Counted from the stretch's first letter, positions 1 through 9,446 are shown. The stretch is DNA of 64,000 nt from Hyphomicrobium sp. MC1 (GCF_000253295.1 NC_015717.1:3162001-3226000); one strand, 5' to 3'. Notes: a model not told the origin generated them from the letters alone. Numbers and translations: made by a program.

Positions 1-2241
1 GTTCGATGTCGTGCGTTGCCGGTCCAGCGTCTCCTGTAGCTGACTGTTAAGGGCGGTCAGCTCCTCGTTCAGCGACTGCAATTCCTCTTTGGAGGTTAGC
101 AGCTCTTCATTCGTCGACTGAAACTCTTCATTAACGGAAAGAGCTTCTTCGTTGATCGCCTTCTGCTCTTCACCCGAGATCTCGAGATTGTGGATCGCGC
201 CTTCAAGTTCCGTTCGCGTCGCATCGAGCTCCTTCTCAAGCTCTATGACGCGGGGAACGTCTCCAGCGGGAGATCGCCGAGCCTCTTTGCTGTCATCCAG
301 AGGTTGGTCGATAAAGCAGATTAGCAGGAGCTCTTCGCCATCGCTCGACGTTGGCTGCACAGCGATACTATATGCCTGCGCATCATGGTTTCCCCCGATG
401 CGCCCGCCCTGCACGACGATGCGCGCATTTTCTTGAATGGCTCTCTGAATTGCCGAGCGGAGCTTCGTACGCATGCCCTCGCGGGCCATAGTGAGCAGGT
501 CGTGCATCGGGCGGCCCGACGCGATTTTTAGATAGCGATCAGTCGGCCCAAGGTAATAGAGGCACTCGTACTTGCGATTAATCAAGACCGCGGCAGGAGC
601 ATACGTCTCGATGACCAATTGCTTGCAGAGGTCGGCCAAGGCGGCTTGGCGCGACGAAACAGGATCCACAGCCAATCGCAAAGCCGATCGCGTCGCGCCA
701 CCGGCGTTCCTCGAAAATCCGAAATCTCCCTGATGGTTTCGACCGACGCGCCGATAGAGCCTGGTCGCCTTCGAAACCACCGCGAAGCGGCCGTCGCCGC
801 TTCCGACCGTCTCCGAACTACCAAGAAGCAGCAGGCCGCCCTCTCGGAGAGCGAAATGGAAAGCCGACATGGCTTTTGCCTGGGCCTCGGTCTGCAAATA
901 GATGAGGAGATTACGGCAGGATACAAAGTCAATGCGCGAGAACGGCGGATCGGTCAGCACATCCTGCACAGTGAAGACCACTATTGCTCGTAGCGCAGGC
1001 GACACCCGGTAGCTGCGGTCCTCTTTGGAAAAAAAGCGAGCGAGCCTCTCCGGCGACACGTCGGCCTGAATGGATTCGGGATAAAGGCCCTCGCGGGCGC
1101 TCGCAACCGCGTCAGTATCGACGTCGGAAGCAAAAACCTGGAGTTTGATGTTGCGATTGGATGCTGCGATGCCTTCAAGAAAAAGCATCGCAACGGAATA
1201 CGTCTCCTCCCCGGTGCTGCAGCCGGCGACCCAGACGCGTAGTGCCTGATCGATAGGATGTTCCTTAATCAGTTCCGGTATGGTCGTCTCGGCGAGGAAC
1301 TTAAAGACTTCCGGGTCGCGAAAGAAATTCGTGACATTTATGAGCAGGTCCTTGGCCAGGAGCTCAAGTTCATTCGAGTCGCCGTGCAGAACATCAAGAT
1401 ATTTCTTCATACCGTTGGTCCCGATCGAAAGCATGGCCATACGCCGCTCGATCCGCCGCTGGAGGGTACCTCTCTTGTACAGCGTGAAATCGTGATCCGT
1501 TTTCGCGCGCAACAGATCGATGATCTCGGATAGCCAATCCAGTGCAGACGCTGTTCTCGTGGCGTCGCCTTGCGTCCGCGCAATTGCAATCTGCCGGGCG
1601 CGGTCGATCAGTGCACTCCCGATCTCCGCGACGGGCAGAATAAAATCGACCATGCCCGTTGAGATCGCGCCGCGCGGCATGCCATCGTAGCCGGCTTCTT
1701 CGGGATTCTGGGCGATCACCAATCCGCCGTTTTGTTTCACGGCCTTGAGCCCGAGACTGCCATCGGCCCCGGTGCCGGAAAGAATAACGCAGACAGCGAG
1801 CGGGCCAAAGTCATCGGCCATCGAGCGCAAGAGGAAATCAAACGGCAGCCGGGCGCCGTGCCGCTCCTGCGGTTGCGACACGTGCAGCACGCCGTCGCCG
1901 ACAGAGAGATAAGTTCCGGGGGGAATAACATAGAGATGGTCGCGCTCGATCGACATTCCCTCTTTTGCCTGCCGGACGCTCATCGACGTCGATCCGGACA
2001 ACAAATCGACCATCATGCTTTCGTGGGTTGGATCGAGATGCTGAATGAGGATGAAAGCCATGCCGTTGCTGGCGGGAAGCCCGCCAATAAGCTTCCTGCA
2101 GGCCTCTAGGCCGCCGGCCGATGCACCTATGCCGACAATTGGAAAAACGAGAGAATCTGATGGTGGACCTCGCGCCGGAACCGCCTGCGCACTTGCCGGC
2201 GGGCCGGTGACTTTGACTGGAGGTAATTTATCGGTCGGCAT
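1..2241 (-). CDS. CheB-CheR-PAS hybrid chemotaxis/sensor protein, partial
   Basis: Hybrid of a methylesterase (CheB) and a methyltransferase (CheR) with a C-terminal sensory part; 747 codons are visible and the C-terminus runs off the window. The CheB half carries GASAGG, QHLDPTH and SGTGADG, which hold the family's Ser, His and Asp catalytic residues. The CheR half has the SAM-binding GCSTGEETYS motif and the CRNLLIYL motif. A long coiled coil follows (NEEFQSTNEELLTSKEELQ type), which normally leads into PAS domains and often a histidine kinase. Start is the ATG at 2241. Such hybrids usually signal through an adjacent receiver or sigma/anti-sigma pathway rather than flagellar chemotaxis. A stand-alone receiver lies divergently at 2668. 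Exact downstream role is unknown. Confidence 0.93.
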   Translation of the reverse strand, partial: MPTDKLPPVKVTGPPASAQAVPARGPPSDSLVFPIVGIGASAGGLEACRKLIGGLPASNGMAFILIQHLDPTHESMMVDLLSGSTSMSVRQAKEGMSIERDHLYVIPPGTYLSVGDGVLHVSQPQERHGARLPFDFLLRSMADDFGPLAVCVILSGTGADGSLGLKAVKQNGGLVIAQNPEEAGYDGMPRGAISTGMVDFILPVAEIGSALIDRARQIAIARTQGDATRTASALDWLSEIIDLLRAKTDHDFTLYKRGTLQRRIERRMAMLSIGTNGMKKYLDVLHGDSNELELLAKDLLINVTNFFRDPEVFKFLAETTIPELIKEHPIDQALRVWVAGCSTGEETYSVAMLFLEGIAASNRNIKLQVFASDVDTDAVASAREGLYPESIQADVSPERLARFFSKEDRSYRVSPALRAIVVFTVQDVLTDPPFSRIDFVSCRNLLIYLQTEAQAKAMSAFHFALREGGLLLLGSSETVGSGDGRFAVVSKATRLYRRVGRNHQGDFGFSRNAGGATRSALRLAVDPVSSRQAALADLCKQLVIETYAPAAVLINRKYECLYYLGPTDRYLKIASGRPMHDLLTMAREGMRTKLRSAIQRAIQENARIVVQGGRIGGNHDAQAYSIAVQPTSSDGEELLLICFIDQPLDDSKEARRSPAGDVPRVIELEKELDATRTELEGAIHNLEISGEEQKAINEEALSVNEEFQSTNEELLTSKEELQSLNEELTALNSQLQETLDRQRTTSN

Positions 2242-2667
2242 ACGCGAAGGTCCTAAAGAAGCTTGCCCCCGGACAGGTCGCCCGACCACACAGTAACACA
2301 ACCCTTCCTTCGCAGGATGTTAATAGCTGCGCGAAACACGCGCATCTGCGTATCGCCTCGCCGCTCGTGCCGTCCTAACGCAAACGCCTAAGTAGTTTCC
2401 GACCCTCATCAAGGCGGGGCTATTCCGGATATGCTTCTCCCCTTCGAGACTCGTGCGTAGTTCATGATCAGCCACCAATTGATTCATGGTCGCGCAAGGA
2501 TTGATAATGAGGGCTCGGAACCTACCAAGCCAGCTGCCGCGCAAAACGTGATCGCGATCAGGACGTGTCCGGACGCTTCGATTGTCGTGGCGCGGCGCGC
2601 CAATGCGGAAATGCTCGATCGTATTGAGGCTTGCAGCAACGAATGTGGTAAGGGGAGAAGACGCGCA
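2242..2667. other. Intergenic region between divergent cheB-cheR and receiver genes
   Basis: About 425 bases with no convincing gene. An open frame continues upstream of the receiver gene on the plus strand, but it has no recognisable domain and no ribosome site. It should hold the promoters of the two divergent signalling genes; no clear operator was seen. Confidence 0.5.
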
Positions 2668-3036
2668 ATGAGACCGCTTCAGGTACTTCTCGTGGAAGAT
2701 GAACTGTTGATTGCAATGCTGTTCGCCGAAGTCCTTGAGGACATGGGCCATACTGTGTGTGCGATGGAAAGCTCGGAGGCCGATGCCGTCGCGGCGGCTG
2801 CGAAATTCAATCCGGACCTGATCATCGCCGATGCCAAGCTGCGGAAGGGCAGCGGGATCGCAGCCCTCGCAACAATACTGCTTAGTGGGCATGTGCCGCA
2901 CATGTTCGTCAGCGGTGACGTTTCAAGCGTTCGCGCAGCTAGGCCCGACGCCATCGTGATGCAGAAACCGTTCTTCGCTGCCGACCTTGCTCGGGCTGTG
3001 GAATTGGCAATGGACGCCAAGGCTGCGGGCGCCTAG
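2668..3036 (+). CDS. Stand-alone response-regulator receiver domain protein
   Basis: 122 residues, a single CheY-like receiver with no output domain. Visible motifs are the N-terminal acidic pair in LLVEDE, the phospho-acceptor Asp in LIIADAKL, the Ser in FVSGD, and the conserved Lys in VMQKPF. The ATG at 2668 is preceded by AGGGGAG about ten bases upstream, so I prefer it to the longer upstream frame. Single receivers of this sort are common next to hybrid CheB-CheR sensors in Hyphomicrobiales and probably take phosphate from a histidine kinase. It is transcribed divergently from the CheB-CheR gene. Confidence 0.88.
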   Translation: MRPLQVLLVEDELLIAMLFAEVLEDMGHTVCAMESSEADAVAAAAKFNPDLIIADAKLRKGSGIAALATILLSGHVPHMFVSGDVSSVRAARPDAIVMQKPFFAADLARAVELAMDAKAAGA

Positions 3037-3114
3037 GTGGACCAACGCAAATTTTGAACCGGCACCTCTTCTCAGGTCCAACTCTCGCTACGTCGGCCTA
3101 GCCTCAGTTTCGAA

Positions 3115-3342
3115 TCATGCATGAAGGCGCGACGATGTTCTGTCCATCGTTGCTAAGCTCGGCGCTTCGAACTGCACTTGCACGGCGAGCGGAGCGCTAT
3201 CATGACGCCACCCCAATTCATCGAGGAATTCGGCAAGCTCTGCCAGCGTTGTTCTGCGGGACAGCAGAAACGATTCCGTGCCGTCATTGAACAACGCCAT
3301 AAAGTGCGGCGGTCGTGGGCTATATGTTTCCAAACTGTACAT
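3115..3342 (-). CDS. Small conserved-looking hypothetical protein
   Basis: 75 residues starting MYSLETYSPRPPHF. The ATG at 3342 has a GGAG ribosome site eight bases upstream, which decides the start over a longer frame. It is soluble, with no signal peptide or membrane segment, and resembles small unassigned proteins seen in Bradyrhizobium-type genomes. I do not recognise a named domain. It stands alone between the receiver gene and a small secreted protein gene. Confidence 0.55.
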   Translation of the reverse strand: MYSLETYSPRPPHFMALFNDGTESFLLSRRTTLAELAEFLDELGWRHDSAPLAVQVQFEAPSLATMDRTSSRLHA

Positions 3343-3512
3343 AATGGATTCTCCGATCATCTTGAGTGACGTGCGCATTGCCGGCCTATTGGCTGGGCAG
3401 GAACAAAGAGGTTGGAAAGACCGAAGAACTCCGGTCCCTCCACAGTGTATTCAGTTCGATTTCGCCGACCGTTTCTTGCTGCCGGTATCCGACATTACAA
3501 ACGGTCGGATTT

Positions 3513-3881
3513 TCACCCGGCGCAGTCGTAGTAGCGCGAACGCCAATACCGGCTGCCAGTCGATTGCCACATCCGGTACGAATAACCGCAGTTTCCGCTG
3601 CCGCTCAAAATCTCGGAGCCGACTGCAAGTCCGACAAGTCCATTACCGTGCCCTCTGTGCCCATTGCGAACGTGCCGTGCATTTCCGTCCTTAAAGTTTC
3701 GCCCGGACGCCATTTTGCTATGCCCCCGGGCGGCATGGCTGGTGGTTTTCGCGCTGTGTGCCACGTGCGAACTATGGCCACCGGCCTTATGGCTAGCAGC
3801 GTCGGCCGGGGCGAACGGCAGCGTAAAGACAAGCGCGGCGGCCGCGCCCGCGATCGGCAGGGTCTTAGCTGTTATCGTCAT
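3513..3881 (-). CDS. Small secreted, His/Gly/Ser-rich hypothetical protein
   Basis: 122 residues. The N-terminus is a typical signal peptide: basic start, an Ala-rich hydrophobic core, then a cleavage site after PADAA. The mature part is rich in His, Ser, Gly and Lys, then has a short Gly-rich hydrophobic stretch (GLVGLAVG) and a Tyr/Arg-rich tail with two Cys. The start at 3881 is chosen because it places the signal peptide directly at the N-terminus and has GGA upstream; a start six codons further upstream is possible. Function unknown. The His-rich segment could bind metal, which is inference only. Confidence 0.6.
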   Translation of the reverse strand: MTITAKTLPIAGAAAALVFTLPFAPADAASHKAGGHSSHVAHSAKTTSHAARGHSKMASGRNFKDGNARHVRNGHRGHGNGLVGLAVGSEILSGSGNCGYSYRMWQSTGSRYWRSRYYDCAG

Positions 3882-4159
3882 CGTTGGATGTCCATTCATT
3901 GGTTGTACGTGTAGGAAACCAAGTGCCGCGCGATTCCGGGCGTGTCGCCGATTCTCGTTTTCGGCGGTCTCGGTAAGCTGGGGCTCTTCAGCATCCATGC
4001 AGCGAGTCGCCAGAAATTTTTCCGGGAGGCTTTTGGCTATCGTCAAAACATAGCCCGGTATTCATTCACCACCATAGACTCGGAATCTACCCAGTGGTCA
4101 GCGTTCGACGCAGAGCCTTGATCACTTCGGCGCGAAGCTTCAGGCAACTTAAATCGGAC

Positions 4160-4909
4160 CTAGCTGGCGTGTGCCATGTCGGGTTTGACCGCGATGAGCT
4201 TCTCGATCTCCTTCATTTTACGAGCAACAAACAACACATTTGGGATTTGAATCGTCTCTTCGTGGGAGCCGCCGATCTTGAGCGTCAGATCACCGGCACC
4301 GAACCCGAGAATTATATCGTGAAACAGATCCTGGCCACGCCGCTCAAAGACGGCGCCGTTCGCGTCGTAGCTGCGTGCCTGGCCGCCGATCAAATGCTCC
4401 TCGATGATCTGACCGGGCCTGACACGCCAGATCGTCAGTCGGTCAAACAGGAAGAAGGCGAGAAGCCAGACGGCTAGCAACCCCGTCGAGAACAAGAGGT
4501 AGAATCCCACGTTTGCCCGCGCCGAGAGCTGAGGGATGAAATGCAGGATGCTATCCCACCACCCGAGCCACGCGAGGAGAACTATAAAAAATGCGGCAGT
4601 GACGAGAGTTACAATAGAGTAGATGCCGCGCAGCTTTGAGTTCGTAAAGATCACCAACAAGACGAGTGTAGCGATAAATAAAATGCCGGGATTGTTGCTG
4701 GGATGAATGCGTTCGACGACGTCGGGTCCCATCGCAACGTCTTGTCCCTGGAGAGAAGTGATCAACGCTACAGCAAAACCGACAACCCACGCCGGCCACC
4801 AATAAACGACATTCGAATGACTAATGATCTTGATATCTGGTGCCGCCCGCGCCGCCGGGGCAAAAGTCTCTCTGATATCGGCGTTTTGAACCGCTTGCCG
4901 CGTGTTCAT
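4160..4909 (-). CDS. Conserved membrane protein, copy A of a paralogous pair
   Basis: 249 residues with about four hydrophobic segments in the first two thirds (near WWPAWVVGFAVALI, FIATLVLLVIF, IVTLVTAAFFIVLLAWLGWW and YLLFSTGLLAVWLLAFF), then a soluble C-terminal domain of about 80 residues. Its closest visible relative is the gene at 16514-17260, collinear along nearly its full length. ATG 4909 has AGAGGA upstream and matches the start of the paralogue. It lies 79 bases downstream of the AI-2E-type permease on the same strand, so the two may be cotranscribed. I do not recognise a named function. Confidence 0.85.
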   Translation of the reverse strand: MNTRQAVQNADIRETFAPAARAAPDIKIISHSNVVYWWPAWVVGFAVALITSLQGQDVAMGPDVVERIHPSNNPGILFIATLVLLVIFTNSKLRGIYSIVTLVTAAFFIVLLAWLGWWDSILHFIPQLSARANVGFYLLFSTGLLAVWLLAFFLFDRLTIWRVRPGQIIEEHLIGGQARSYDANGAVFERRGQDLFHDIILGFGAGDLTLKIGGSHEETIQIPNVLFVARKMKEIEKLIAVKPDMAHAS

Positions 4910-4988
4910 GGTCAAAGGTCCTCTACGATTCTCTTAAAACCGGTCGCCCACAAATATGAGCCGTCGAGCGCGAAACGACCTGCGTCGA

Positions 4989-6110
4989 TCACGTCGTCAG
5001 AAATTCGGCGATGGGGTGCAAAGGTTCGACACGCTCGCAGATGATTTTAAAGCTGGCCAAGAGGGGCACAGCCAATAGAACGCCGATGATACCCCATAGC
5101 CAGCCCCACAGCAGAATGGCAATAAAGATAGCGACGGGATTGAGCTGCAGACCGCGACCTAGAACGAAGGGCGTGATCACTTCGGCAAAAATGATGACAA
5201 GAGCGAGCAGAATTGCTGGAGCAGCCAGCACCTGCGGCAGGCTGTCGAAGGTCTGAATGCCGACCATAGTCAAGATCGCCATGCTCGAAAGCGCCCCGAC
5301 GTAGGGAACGAAGTTAAGCAAGCCGACCACAACGCCCCATAGCACCGGGTTTGGGATACCGAGAAGCGCGGTTGCAACCACCATCGAGACCCCAAGTGCG
5401 ACATTCACCATTGTGAAGCTAAACAGATAAAAGGAAATATCTGTTTCGATCTGACGCGTGATCTCGACCGCGCGCTTTTTATCCGTGAGCGTTGGTATCA
5501 CGGTGACTAGCTTGCGCAGAAAGACGTCGCCGGATGCGAGAAGGAAATAAACAAGGATCGCTATGGATGCGGCCGATGCGGCCACTTGCAGCGAGCCCGA
5601 CAACATCAAGTCCGTCAGTGCGGGTCGCACCACACGCACGTCTTGCGGTCCCGAGCCCACTTTGACCCCGCTCGTATCATTGAGGTGGTCGGCTGCCTTC
5701 TCGAATTTGTCGATCTGCCCTCTGAACGAAAGGAATTTTTGTTCGATTGAGTGCAGACTCTGTGGGGCTCTTTCGAGCCATTCCGCCGCGGGCTCCGCTA
5801 GTGCGACCGCGCCCGCCCCGACGATTCCGACCACGGCGACGACGACAACTGCCGACGCCACAAGACGAGGCATGTGTAGTCCTTCGAGGAGTCTCACAGG
5901 AGGAGAAAGAACAGTGCCGAGGAGAACAGCGACCGCAATGGGAACCAGCAGAGAAGCAGCAAAATAGAGCGTATAAAAAACCGCAAGGACGGCCAAAACG
6001 GTGAGAGCGATCGATCTGAGAGCAATTGATCCTACTGCCGGTTCCTCGCTCTCAAGTCGAGTCTCGAACTCCCGTTCGCCAAGCTTCTTTGGAGTTGGAA
6101 AGGCCGACAT
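4989..6110 (-). CDS. AI-2E family transporter (PF01594-type permease)
   Basis: 373 residues. The layout is typical of the AI-2E exporter/YdiK/PerM-like family: two or three N-terminal membrane helices, a central soluble segment of about 120 residues containing a basic and acidic helix, and a C-terminal bundle of helices with the family's GLLNFVPYVGA and PFVLGRGLQLNP-type motifs. Substrate cannot be told; family members have been linked to autoinducer or sodium export. The start at 6110 has GGAG nine bases upstream; a TTG 39 bases earlier is less likely. It is followed on the same strand by the membrane protein at 4160. Confidence 0.88.
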   Translation of the reverse strand: MSAFPTPKKLGEREFETRLESEEPAVGSIALRSIALTVLAVLAVFYTLYFAASLLVPIAVAVLLGTVLSPPVRLLEGLHMPRLVASAVVVVAVVGIVGAGAVALAEPAAEWLERAPQSLHSIEQKFLSFRGQIDKFEKAADHLNDTSGVKVGSGPQDVRVVRPALTDLMLSGSLQVAASAASIAILVYFLLASGDVFLRKLVTVIPTLTDKKRAVEITRQIETDISFYLFSFTMVNVALGVSMVVATALLGIPNPVLWGVVVGLLNFVPYVGALSSMAILTMVGIQTFDSLPQVLAAPAILLALVIIFAEVITPFVLGRGLQLNPVAIFIAILLWGWLWGIIGVLLAVPLLASFKIICERVEPLHPIAEFLTT

Positions 6111-6142
6111 CGTTCTCTGCTCCAGCCCAGCCACCCCGCAAA

Positions 6143-6385
6143 TCAGCAATCGAGTAGGCGCTCGCCGAAATCGCGGCCATCATGATGCGCAGCCACCGTC
6201 GCTTGGTCTGGCCTCTGGAGTGGGTCGGGGTTTAGCGGCTTCTTGTCAGAAGTCGGAGCATAGACAGTGGCTGGCGAATGAGGTGGTATTTTTCTGGCGT
6301 CGGCCGGAACCTTCGGCGGAGGCAGTGGTGCATCGTCCGATCCGTCGGAGAAATCATCGGAAATCATATTGCTTGAGCCCGTCAT
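6143..6385 (-). CDS. Small Pro/Asp-rich hypothetical protein
   Basis: 80 residues, acidic at the start (DDFSDGSDDAP) and Pro-rich in the middle, probably disordered. The ATG at 6385 is preceded by AGAGAGG at a good distance, which supports real translation. It sits directly upstream of the AI-2E-type permease and could be cotranscribed with it. No known domain was recognised. Confidence 0.45.
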   Translation of the reverse strand: MTGSSNMISDDFSDGSDDAPLPPPKVPADARKIPPHSPATVYAPTSDKKPLNPDPLQRPDQATVAAHHDGRDFGERLLDC

Positions 6386-6566
6386 GTTCGCCTCTCTTGA
6401 GTTGGTGCAATCGGCCGTCTGTGGCCGTGAAGGCAGTTGGCGATCGCTTATGCGATTACCGTTCCGCCGTGTGCGCGTGCTGGGAAGTTAGGCCACGCTG
6501 CCGGAGTCGGTCAGGTTCGGAAAATACTCAGGACCCGCAGATGATCGGGACGAATACGCCGCCAAC

Positions 6567-6830
6567 TCAGAAATCGGCCGCGACAAGCGTATAAGCTCCA
6601 GGATGACGCCCACGATAAACGCGACGTGCGACGCCAATGATCCTGTCGCGATATTTGTCAAAAATTCTGAGAATTCCCGATTCGTCTTCTGCCGCCCCTG
6701 GATTGATCCGCGAGAAAGCGCGCTGCTCAACCATGAAGCTAATTTCAAACGTACCGTCGTAACCCCAAAACCTTACGCAGTGGTGCTTGGTGTCATAGCT
6801 TCGGGTTGGATTTGGAAAGCTGAGTGCCAT
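6567..6830 (-). CDS. DUF1488 family protein
   Basis: 87 residues starting MALSFPNPTRSYD and ending YTLVAADF, both typical of DUF1488, a small family of unknown function in alphaproteobacteria. The length fits the family. The ATG at 6830 is chosen by the family N-terminus; a longer frame upstream is not conserved. A stub of a second DUF1488 gene, only its last dozen codons, survives at 18769. Confidence 0.85.
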   Translation of the reverse strand: MALSFPNPTRSYDTKHHCVRFWGYDGTFEISFMVEQRAFSRINPGAAEDESGILRIFDKYRDRIIGVARRVYRGRHPGAYTLVAADF

Positions 6831-7077
6831 TGGAAAATTCTTTCGCAAAAATCGCGACGCCAACGCCCGCAGGCGAGAGGGGTTGGCCGGTCGACGTAGA
6901 ATGACGATAGCGAGCCAAGCAGGTTGGCCCTAGAGTCGGAATCTACTTAGGCCCGATCGTAGCCGTAAGTGCCGCGATCTCGACCCCCGGGGGAGAAAGC
7001 ACTTTTGTGCGATGAGGATCTGAGCTTCATCCAGCCTATGCGCCTGGTAAACCTCTTCCTTTTCCGTAATGACGCCT

Positions 7078-7323
7078 TCAGCTAACCGATCGATGCGCGC
7101 TGATATCGATGACATTATCGGTAGGTTCGTTGATCATCGAGAAGTACGCGACCTTATTTGAATCGCACACGTAAAGCCACTTCGCGTCGAACAGCTCGCC
7201 ATCCCTGATATACCCGAGCGTGGCGCCCTTTGTAGGGCGCCAGAAAAGCACCGGCGGACGCGGCGTCTCGTCTTTTAGCCAATTGGGCTCGACGTATTCG
7301 GCGATTGGCTTCCAATGAATCAT
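7078..7323 (-). CDS. Small hypothetical protein
   Basis: 81 residues, rich in Trp and aromatic residues (IHWKPIAEYV, VLFWRPTKG), likely a compact soluble domain. The ATG at 7323 has a strong GGAGG site seven bases upstream. I do not recognise the family. It is monocistronic as far as can be seen. Confidence 0.65.
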   Translation of the reverse strand: MIHWKPIAEYVEPNWLKDETPRPPVLFWRPTKGATLGYIRDGELFDAKWLYVCDSNKVAYFSMINEPTDNVIDISAHRSVS

Positions 7324-7553
7324 GCTCGCCCTCCGGTTGGATCAATATTTCCCGGTGTCAATGCCAAGCTCTTTGCAAGCTGAGTCTAATGTTGAACGCA
7401 AAATTCGGCTGGGTGCCCCGTGTCGATAAGTCGACGATGCCGACTACAATAAGCTAAGGCGTAGAAATAGATACGCAAGGTTTCCTACGCTAAGCGCGGG
7501 AGCTTTTTCTACCAAGGCTTGCAGAAATATCTTGCAATCACCATCTACCGCAG

Positions 7554-7835
7554 ATGTGGGAATATCCAAAGAGTCGGCTGCACCAGGCAGCAATTGATGC
7601 AATGAAACCAGAGCGCGATCGCGAAGCGGCTCGCGCAGTAGCCGCCGAATTGAAGCTCAGTCGTCAGCGAGAAGCGGCGCAGGCTGTTAAGGATCACGAA
7701 GCCGCGCGGCTTGCCACTCTCGCCAAAACACAACGGCTGCGGGCAGCACGACTCGCTTTGCTCGAGACAGAATCCAAAAAGACGAAACAACGCGCGCCCC
7801 TTTCTCGCAGCACTCGATCGCCCGTCAAAGGCTAG
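7554..7835 (+). CDS. Small basic, Ala/Arg-rich helical hypothetical protein
   Basis: 93 residues with a very high content of Ala, Arg, Glu and Lys and a heptad-like pattern, so probably one long helix with a basic tail. It may bind nucleic acid, but no domain supports this. The start is unsure: ATG 7554 has no good ribosome site, and ATG 7602 is an alternative. The frame is biased as expected for coding DNA, yet the gene remains tentative. Confidence 0.4.
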   Translation: MWEYPKSRLHQAAIDAMKPERDREAARAVAAELKLSRQREAAQAVKDHEAARLATLAKTQRLRAARLALLETESKKTKQRAPLSRSTRSPVKG

Positions 7836-8061
7836 TCGCTTTCGGCTCACCGCGAAGCGGGCCGAGCATGGAATTTTCAGCGTCGACGATACCGCTTTGT
7901 GGTATCATTAGCGCGCCGCCCCTCATCGATTGCTGCTCACTGGGTAGTTTCCGAGCCTGTCTCGCAGTTGAGCAAGGTGCGATGATACTTGGCCGACGAT
8001 GCGATTTGCAGCGTTGCGACCGAGGGCTATCTGCTCAAGCGCTCGGGATGGGCGGACAAAA

Positions 8062-8271
8062 ATGAAATATCCTGGCGGCAGTTACGACAACGCTAGCATC
8101 AATACGTTGCAAGCCGCGCTGAATTTGGCGTGCGAAGAACTTGGCATAAGCCAAGACCACAAGAAATGCGAAGCGGTGGCATTGATCATTTTGGGCTACG
8201 CGAGAACTGGGCAAACAGATATAGACAAGTTGAAGTCCTACGCGATTGAGAAATTTGAATGCTCGCTTTGA
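8062..8271 (+). CDS. Small hypothetical protein, paralogue A
   Basis: 69 residues. The central part, from LQAALNLACEELGI to DKLKSYAIEKF, aligns along its length with the protein encoded at 8558-8770. The shared pattern is a helix with ACxELGI, a helix with the EAVALIIL-type segment, and a final IDxLKxxA helix. ATG 8062 has GGGCGGA upstream. The two genes are about 290 bases apart on the same strand and probably arose by local duplication. Similar short proteins occur in several copies in Bradyrhizobium-type genomes; function unknown. Confidence 0.65.
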   Translation: MKYPGGSYDNASINTLQAALNLACEELGISQDHKKCEAVALIILGYARTGQTDIDKLKSYAIEKFECSL

Positions 8272-8557
8272 AGACCCTTACAAGTACGTCTTTATGATCG
8301 TGTGGTCTGAAATTCGCTCATGGCGAGATGAACGGCGAGTCAAGTATATTCCGATCCCGTTCGAATGCTCCGCATTCGAGTTATATGGACGACCCTCCGG
8401 CGTCCCTCTCCGGTCGGTCGTATTGGGAGGCGCTGGCAACTCCCCCCGTTCGTCAGCGCCGCCTTGATATTTTATTCAAGGCAGAAAACCCATGATAAGC
8501 GGCACCAGGTCTCCCCCGGCTTGGTGCCGCCTCCACCCCAAATGTATGGAGCACGAT

Positions 8558-8770
8558 ATGCCGCCGTCCAACGACAGCCAACTCAGTGAAAAGACTCTTA
8601 CCGTGCAGGTCGCCGTTTCTCTCGCCTGTAAAGAACTTGGAATAGGCGAAGCGGATCAGTCCAAGCGCGAGACCGTGGCAGTTCTCATGCTGCCGCTGGC
8701 AAAGCGAGGATCTATCAGTATCGACAGGCTGAAGACTTTCGCCGTTTCTCAATATCGAATGTTGACGTAG
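8558..8770 (+). CDS. Small hypothetical protein, paralogue B
   Basis: 70 residues, paralogue of the gene at 8062-8271, with matching VSLACKELGI and SIDRLKTFAV segments. ATG 8558 is six bases after GGAG, which decides it over an ATG 12 bases upstream. It is followed after 15 bases by another small gene (8786), so the two may be cotranscribed. Function unknown. Confidence 0.65.
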   Translation: MPPSNDSQLSEKTLTVQVAVSLACKELGIGEADQSKRETVAVLMLPLAKRGSISIDRLKTFAVSQYRMLT

Positions 8771-8785
8771 GGCGATGGCGACCGG

Positions 8786-9052
8786 ATGAAAACGATGGCT
8801 TTGAAATCTCGTGAGACCGCTCGACCCTTCCCTACACATGGCGGCGAGGAACGAAATGTTACCGTCGTTGAGCGAGCTTTTCAGCTTGCGAGGTCCGGAC
8901 GATGCTCTGCAGTCCAAGAGATCAGATACCATTTGAAGATTGAAGGGTATTCGGACGCTCAGGTGACGGGGTTGACCCTATTGAGGCAGCTACGGGCCCT
9001 AATTAAAGCATCGCGGACCGGTACAGCAGCTTCCGCCGGAAGGCTCAAATGA
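8786..9052 (+). CDS. Small hypothetical protein
   Basis: 88 residues. The core, VERAFQLARSGRC through VQEIRYHLKIEGY, resembles a family of short helical proteins found in many copies in Bradyrhizobium and relatives, without assigned function. The pattern of a basic helix followed by a glycine and an aromatic residue could suit a small DNA-binding protein, but that is inference. The ribosome site is weak. Confidence 0.6.
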   Translation: MKTMALKSRETARPFPTHGGEERNVTVVERAFQLARSGRCSAVQEIRYHLKIEGYSDAQVTGLTLLRQLRALIKASRTGTAASAGRLK

Positions 9053-9236
9053 TGGATGCAGGCCAACACTTGCGCAACGAGCCTGCGACCCCCATGTATC
9101 TCTTATCGAGTTTCGGCCGAACGACTTGGCCTCGCCGCAAAAAAGCGCGCCTGACTGAAGACCTTCCAAAAATCTCGACCATCCGGCGGGGCCTTTGGCC
9201 TTGCCTAAACGTGTATTTCTAAAGGAAATAACTCCC

Positions 9237-9446
9237 ATGAACACTGGAACCGTGAAGTGGTTCAACAGCCAAAAAGGCTTCGGCTTTATTCAGCCCGAGA
9301 ATGCTGACAAAGACGTTTTCGTTCATATCAGTGCGGTGGAACGCGCTGGCTTGGACACCCTCAGAGAGGGACAGAAGGTCTCTTTCGATATCGTCGCCGA
9401 CGGCCGAACAGGCAAATCTGCCGCTGAAAACCTGCGCGCTGTTTAA
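9237..9446 (+). CDS. Cold-shock protein, CspA family
   Basis: 69 residues, one complete cold-shock domain. The RNA-binding motifs are intact: KGFGFI (RNP1) and VFVHIS (RNP2), with the usual GTVKWFN start. ATG 9237 has AAAGGA upstream. Proteins of this family bind single-stranded RNA and DNA and act as RNA chaperones. About 180 bases of untranslated sequence precede it, room for the long leader often seen in csp genes. A clear terminator follows at 9512. Confidence 0.95.
   Translation: MNTGTVKWFNSQKGFGFIQPENADKDVFVHISAVERAGLDTLREGQKVSFDIVADGRTGKSAAENLRAV

Noticed and set aside
2464..2667. Upstream extension of the receiver gene by about 68 codons
   Set aside because: No ribosome site or domain; ATG 2668 has a good ribosome site and matches receiver length.
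6930..7115. Possible 61-residue gene overlapping the end of the gene at 7078
   Set aside because: No ribosome site, and it reads as an out-of-frame run from the neighbouring gene.
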